Source of the DNA: Devosia ginsengisoli
Lineage (GTDB): Bacteria; Pseudomonadota; Alphaproteobacteria; Rhizobiales; Devosiaceae
Reading direction: 5' to 3'
DNA length: 64,000 bases
NCBI RefSeq assembly: GCF_007859655.1
Contig: NZ_CP042304.1
Span: 3,164,501 to 3,228,500, forward strand
Below are positions 62,194 through 64,000 of this stretch, one piece after another (the stretch's first letter is position 1; each line of letters opens with the position of its first letter). The notes below the pieces were generated by a model. It had not been told where the DNA came from. It saw nothing but the letters and a program-made list of their open reading frames with translations, and made no database searches. The position numbers were made by a program, and so were the translations under genes.

Positions 62194-63384
62194 ATGCCCC
62201 ATTGTGATGTCGTGATCCTGGGTGCCGGTGCTGCCGGCATGATGGCAGCGATCGAGACAGGCCGGCGTGGGCGCTCGGTGCTGCTGGTGGATCACGCCAG
62301 ATATGCCGGCGAGAAAATCCGCATCTCGGGCGGCGGGCGCTGCAACTTCACCAATATCAACGCCACCGTGGACAAGGGTCGCGACCGGTTCCTGAGCGCC
62401 AATCCGCGTTTCGCGCTCTCCGCCCTGAGCCGCTACACGCCCGACATGTTCATCGCGCTGGTGCGCGAGCACGGCATCGCCTTCCACGAAAAGACGCTGG
62501 GGCAATTGTTCTGCGACGGGCCGGCCACGCAGATCATCACCATGCTGCTGGGCGAAATGCGCAAGGCCGGGGTAACGCTGGTGCTGGAAACCAGCGTTGA
62601 ATCCGTGAGCCGGGACGAGAGCGGCTTTGCGGTGCAGCTTTCGACATCGTCGGTGACGGCGGAAAGCCTGATCGTCGCGACCGGCGGCAAATCCATCCCC
62701 AAGATGGGGGCGAGCGGGCTGGGCTATCAGCTGGCGACGCAATTCGGCCTGCGGCTGACCGAGACGCGCCCGGCTCTGGTGCCGCTGACCTTCGAGGCCG
62801 GGGCGCTGGAAAAGCTCAAACCGCTGTCCGGCATCGCTGCCGATGCCATCGTCAGCCACGGCAAGACGGCATTCGAGGAGGCTTTGCTCTTCACCCATCG
62901 CGGGCTCAGTGGGCCGGCAATTCTGCAGATCTCGTCCTATTGGCGCGAAGGCGACGCCATTGCGGTGGACCTGCTGCCGCATCGCGATGCCGGCGACATG
63001 CTGCGGGCCGCGCGCAAGGCGACGCCCAAGCTGCAGGTGCAGACCGTGCTGGGCAATGTGCTGCCAAAAAAGCTGGCGCAATTGCTGGGCGAGGAGCTCG
63101 ACTTGCCCGGCATGATCGGGGATTTTTCCGACAAGAAGCTGGCTGTGGTGGAGGCCATGCTGAAGGCCTGGACGCTGAAGCCGGTGGGTTCAGAAGGCTA
63201 TCGCACGGCGGAGGTGACGCTGGGCGGGGTCGACACGCGCGATCTCGATGCGAAAACCATGGCGGCGCGGGATGTGCCGGGGCTCTATTTCATTGGCGAA
63301 GTGGTTGACGTGACCGGCTGGCTGGGCGGGTATAATTTCCAATGGGCCTGGGCGTCGGGCTGGGCTGCCGGACAGGTGGCTTAA
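62194..63384 (+). CDS. BaiN/HI0933-type NAD(P)/FAD-dependent oxidoreductase
   Basis: This 396-residue flavoprotein has VVILGAGAAGMMAAIETGRR (FAD fold), the family signature GEKIRISGGGRCNFTNI, and the C-terminal GEVVDVTGWLGGYNFQWAWA. The family (YhiN/HI0933) is cytoplasmic, with unknown or varied substrates; BaiN members reduce bile acid intermediates. Not part of an obvious operon. Confidence 0.93.
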   Translation: MPHCDVVILGAGAAGMMAAIETGRRGRSVLLVDHARYAGEKIRISGGGRCNFTNINATVDKGRDRFLSANPRFALSALSRYTPDMFIALVREHGIAFHEKTLGQLFCDGPATQIITMLLGEMRKAGVTLVLETSVESVSRDESGFAVQLSTSSVTAESLIVATGGKSIPKMGASGLGYQLATQFGLRLTETRPALVPLTFEAGALEKLKPLSGIAADAIVSHGKTAFEEALLFTHRGLSGPAILQISSYWREGDAIAVDLLPHRDAGDMLRAARKATPKLQVQTVLGNVLPKKLAQLLGEELDLPGMIGDFSDKKLAVVEAMLKAWTLKPVGSEGYRTAEVTLGGVDTRDLDAKTMAARDVPGLYFIGEVVDVTGWLGGYNFQWAWASGWAAGQVA

Positions 63385-63398
63385 ACGAGGGATCGGAG

Positions 63399-63516
63399 TA
63401 CCCCCTCCCTAACCTCCCCCTGATAGGGGGCGGAATCCGGCCGGTGGGTGAGGCAAGATCGTGCCAAATACCTCGATCTGTTCCTCCCCCTATCAGGGGG
63501 AGGTTAGGAGGGGGTA
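63399..63516. repeat. Intergenic hairpin element with 31-bp near-perfect arms
   Basis: The arms 63399-63430 and 63486-63516 are inverted copies with only one base inserted in the left arm, around a 55-base centre. The composition (CCCCTCC, GGGGG) is like the element at 59422-59521, so the two may be one family. It lies between two convergent genes. Confidence 0.8.
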
Positions 63517-63520
63517 TCCT

Positions 63521-64000
63521 CTAAAACCTGAAACCCAGCCGCATCCCGACATTGGTATTGGCCCTGGTCGGTCCGCACGCACCGAAATCGGGCAGGTGTT
63601 CCACCGTGCCGATCAGTGACGCGCCCAGCGGCAGGTTGACGCCGACGCTACCGGCCACGCGAACCCCGACGCCACAGCCGAAATTGCGGGCCGGATCGTT
63701 TTGCGGCGCATTGAACATCGAACTGCGCACCACCCCGCCGGCGCTGGCCTCGACAAAGACCGGCAGGATCGGTGCCTGGAAAGTCCAGCTCAACCCGGCA
63801 TAGCCATAGCTGTCCTGCCCGCGGAAACTCATCGTCGCGCCCAGATGCGGCCGCAGCTCGCCGATGACGGTCCAGGCATTGAGGTCGGGCGCGGTGAACA
63901 GCAATTCGACATTGGCATCGCCGATGCGGTTGGGATCGAGCAGGTTGCCGCCGCCATCGACGCCGCGCGCCGAAATGCCGGCACGGACCTCGGGCAGGAA
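63521..64000 (-). CDS. PagL-like acyloxyacyl hydrolase family protein, 5' end outside the window
   Basis: The frame is open to the window edge, so the start lies beyond 64000. The visible 159 codons include LLDPNRIGDANVELLF, YGYAGLSWTF, VFVEASAGG and the end NVGMRLGFRF, the pattern of PagL-like lipid A deacylase barrels of Hyphomicrobiales. The catalytic His-Ser position reads EHLPDF where I expect EHxSN, so the nucleophile Ser appears to be missing. It may be inactive or have another role. Family assignment moderate. Confidence 0.65.
   Translation of the reverse strand, partial: FLPEVRAGISARGVDGGGNLLDPNRIGDANVELLFTAPDLNAWTVIGELRPHLGATMSFRGQDSYGYAGLSWTFQAPILPVFVEASAGGVVRSSMFNAPQNDPARNFGCGVGVRVAGSVGVNLPLGASLIGTVEHLPDFGACGPTRANTNVGMRLGFRF

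Overview
The window looks like the chromosome of a high-GC alphaproteobacterium of the order Hyphomicrobiales, most like Devosiaceae (Devosia or Pelagibacterium). This rests on the gene order rplU-rpmA-obgE-proB-proA-nadD-rsfS-rlmH-M23-ctpA-rppH, the atpHAGDC order, a long extension on ribosomal protein L21, and a hybrid FixL/FxkR-type oxygen sensor. The family-level assignment is inference. There is one tRNA gene, no rRNA, no CRISPR array, and no intact insertion sequence or prophage.

Region by region. 1-9000 is a denitrification and low-oxygen island: DUF2249 and DUF59 proteins, NnrS, an NnrR-like Crp/Fnr regulator, NirV, copper nitrite reductase NirK, pseudoazurin, and a three-part sensor cascade (hybrid FixL-like kinase, OmpR-type regulator, FixK-like regulator). 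Candidate Fnr/FixK/NnrR boxes sit in front of nirK, pseudoazurin and nnrS. A direct repeat matching the rhizobial K-box sits in front of fixK. 9200-23800 holds tRNA-Ser and a housekeeping run: L21/L27, Obg, proline and NAD synthesis, ribosome silencing and modification, cell-wall remodelling (degenerate M23 protein, CtpA, a polysaccharide deacetylase-like protein) and RppH. 23800-26770 holds a chemoreceptor and a gene-free stretch of inverted repeats. 26770-31750 is the ATP synthase F1 operon.

32000-41400 carries a BrnT/BrnA toxin-antitoxin pair, PriA, an L,D-transpeptidase, an omptin-like outer-membrane protease, XerC, a DMT transporter and a secreted protein of seven cysteine-paired repeats. 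41400-48500 carries a MarR-controlled Tat-exported flavoprotein with its cytochrome c, then the succinate dehydrogenase operon, which contains an extra small secreted protein between sdhA and sdhB. 48600-64000 is a mosaic of regulator/effector pairs (MocR/DMT, ArsR/SRPBCC, HxlR/hydrolase), small secreted proteins, a carbonic anhydrase, EF-hand proteins, asd, surface beta-barrels and a BaiN-type flavoprotein.

The most interesting candidates are: (1) the self-contained hFixL-FxkR-FixK cascade beside nirK; (2) a possible attenuator in front of asd, whose short leader ORF ends in a run of Met, Thr and Lys codons, all end products of the Asd pathway; (3) the seven-repeat secreted protein with an invariant 26-residue Cys-Cys spacing; (4) a near-identical 27-bp site shared by proA and the end of xerC; (5) the flavoprotein/cytochrome c pair of unknown substrate. 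Functions are assigned from recognised motifs only; no database search was run.
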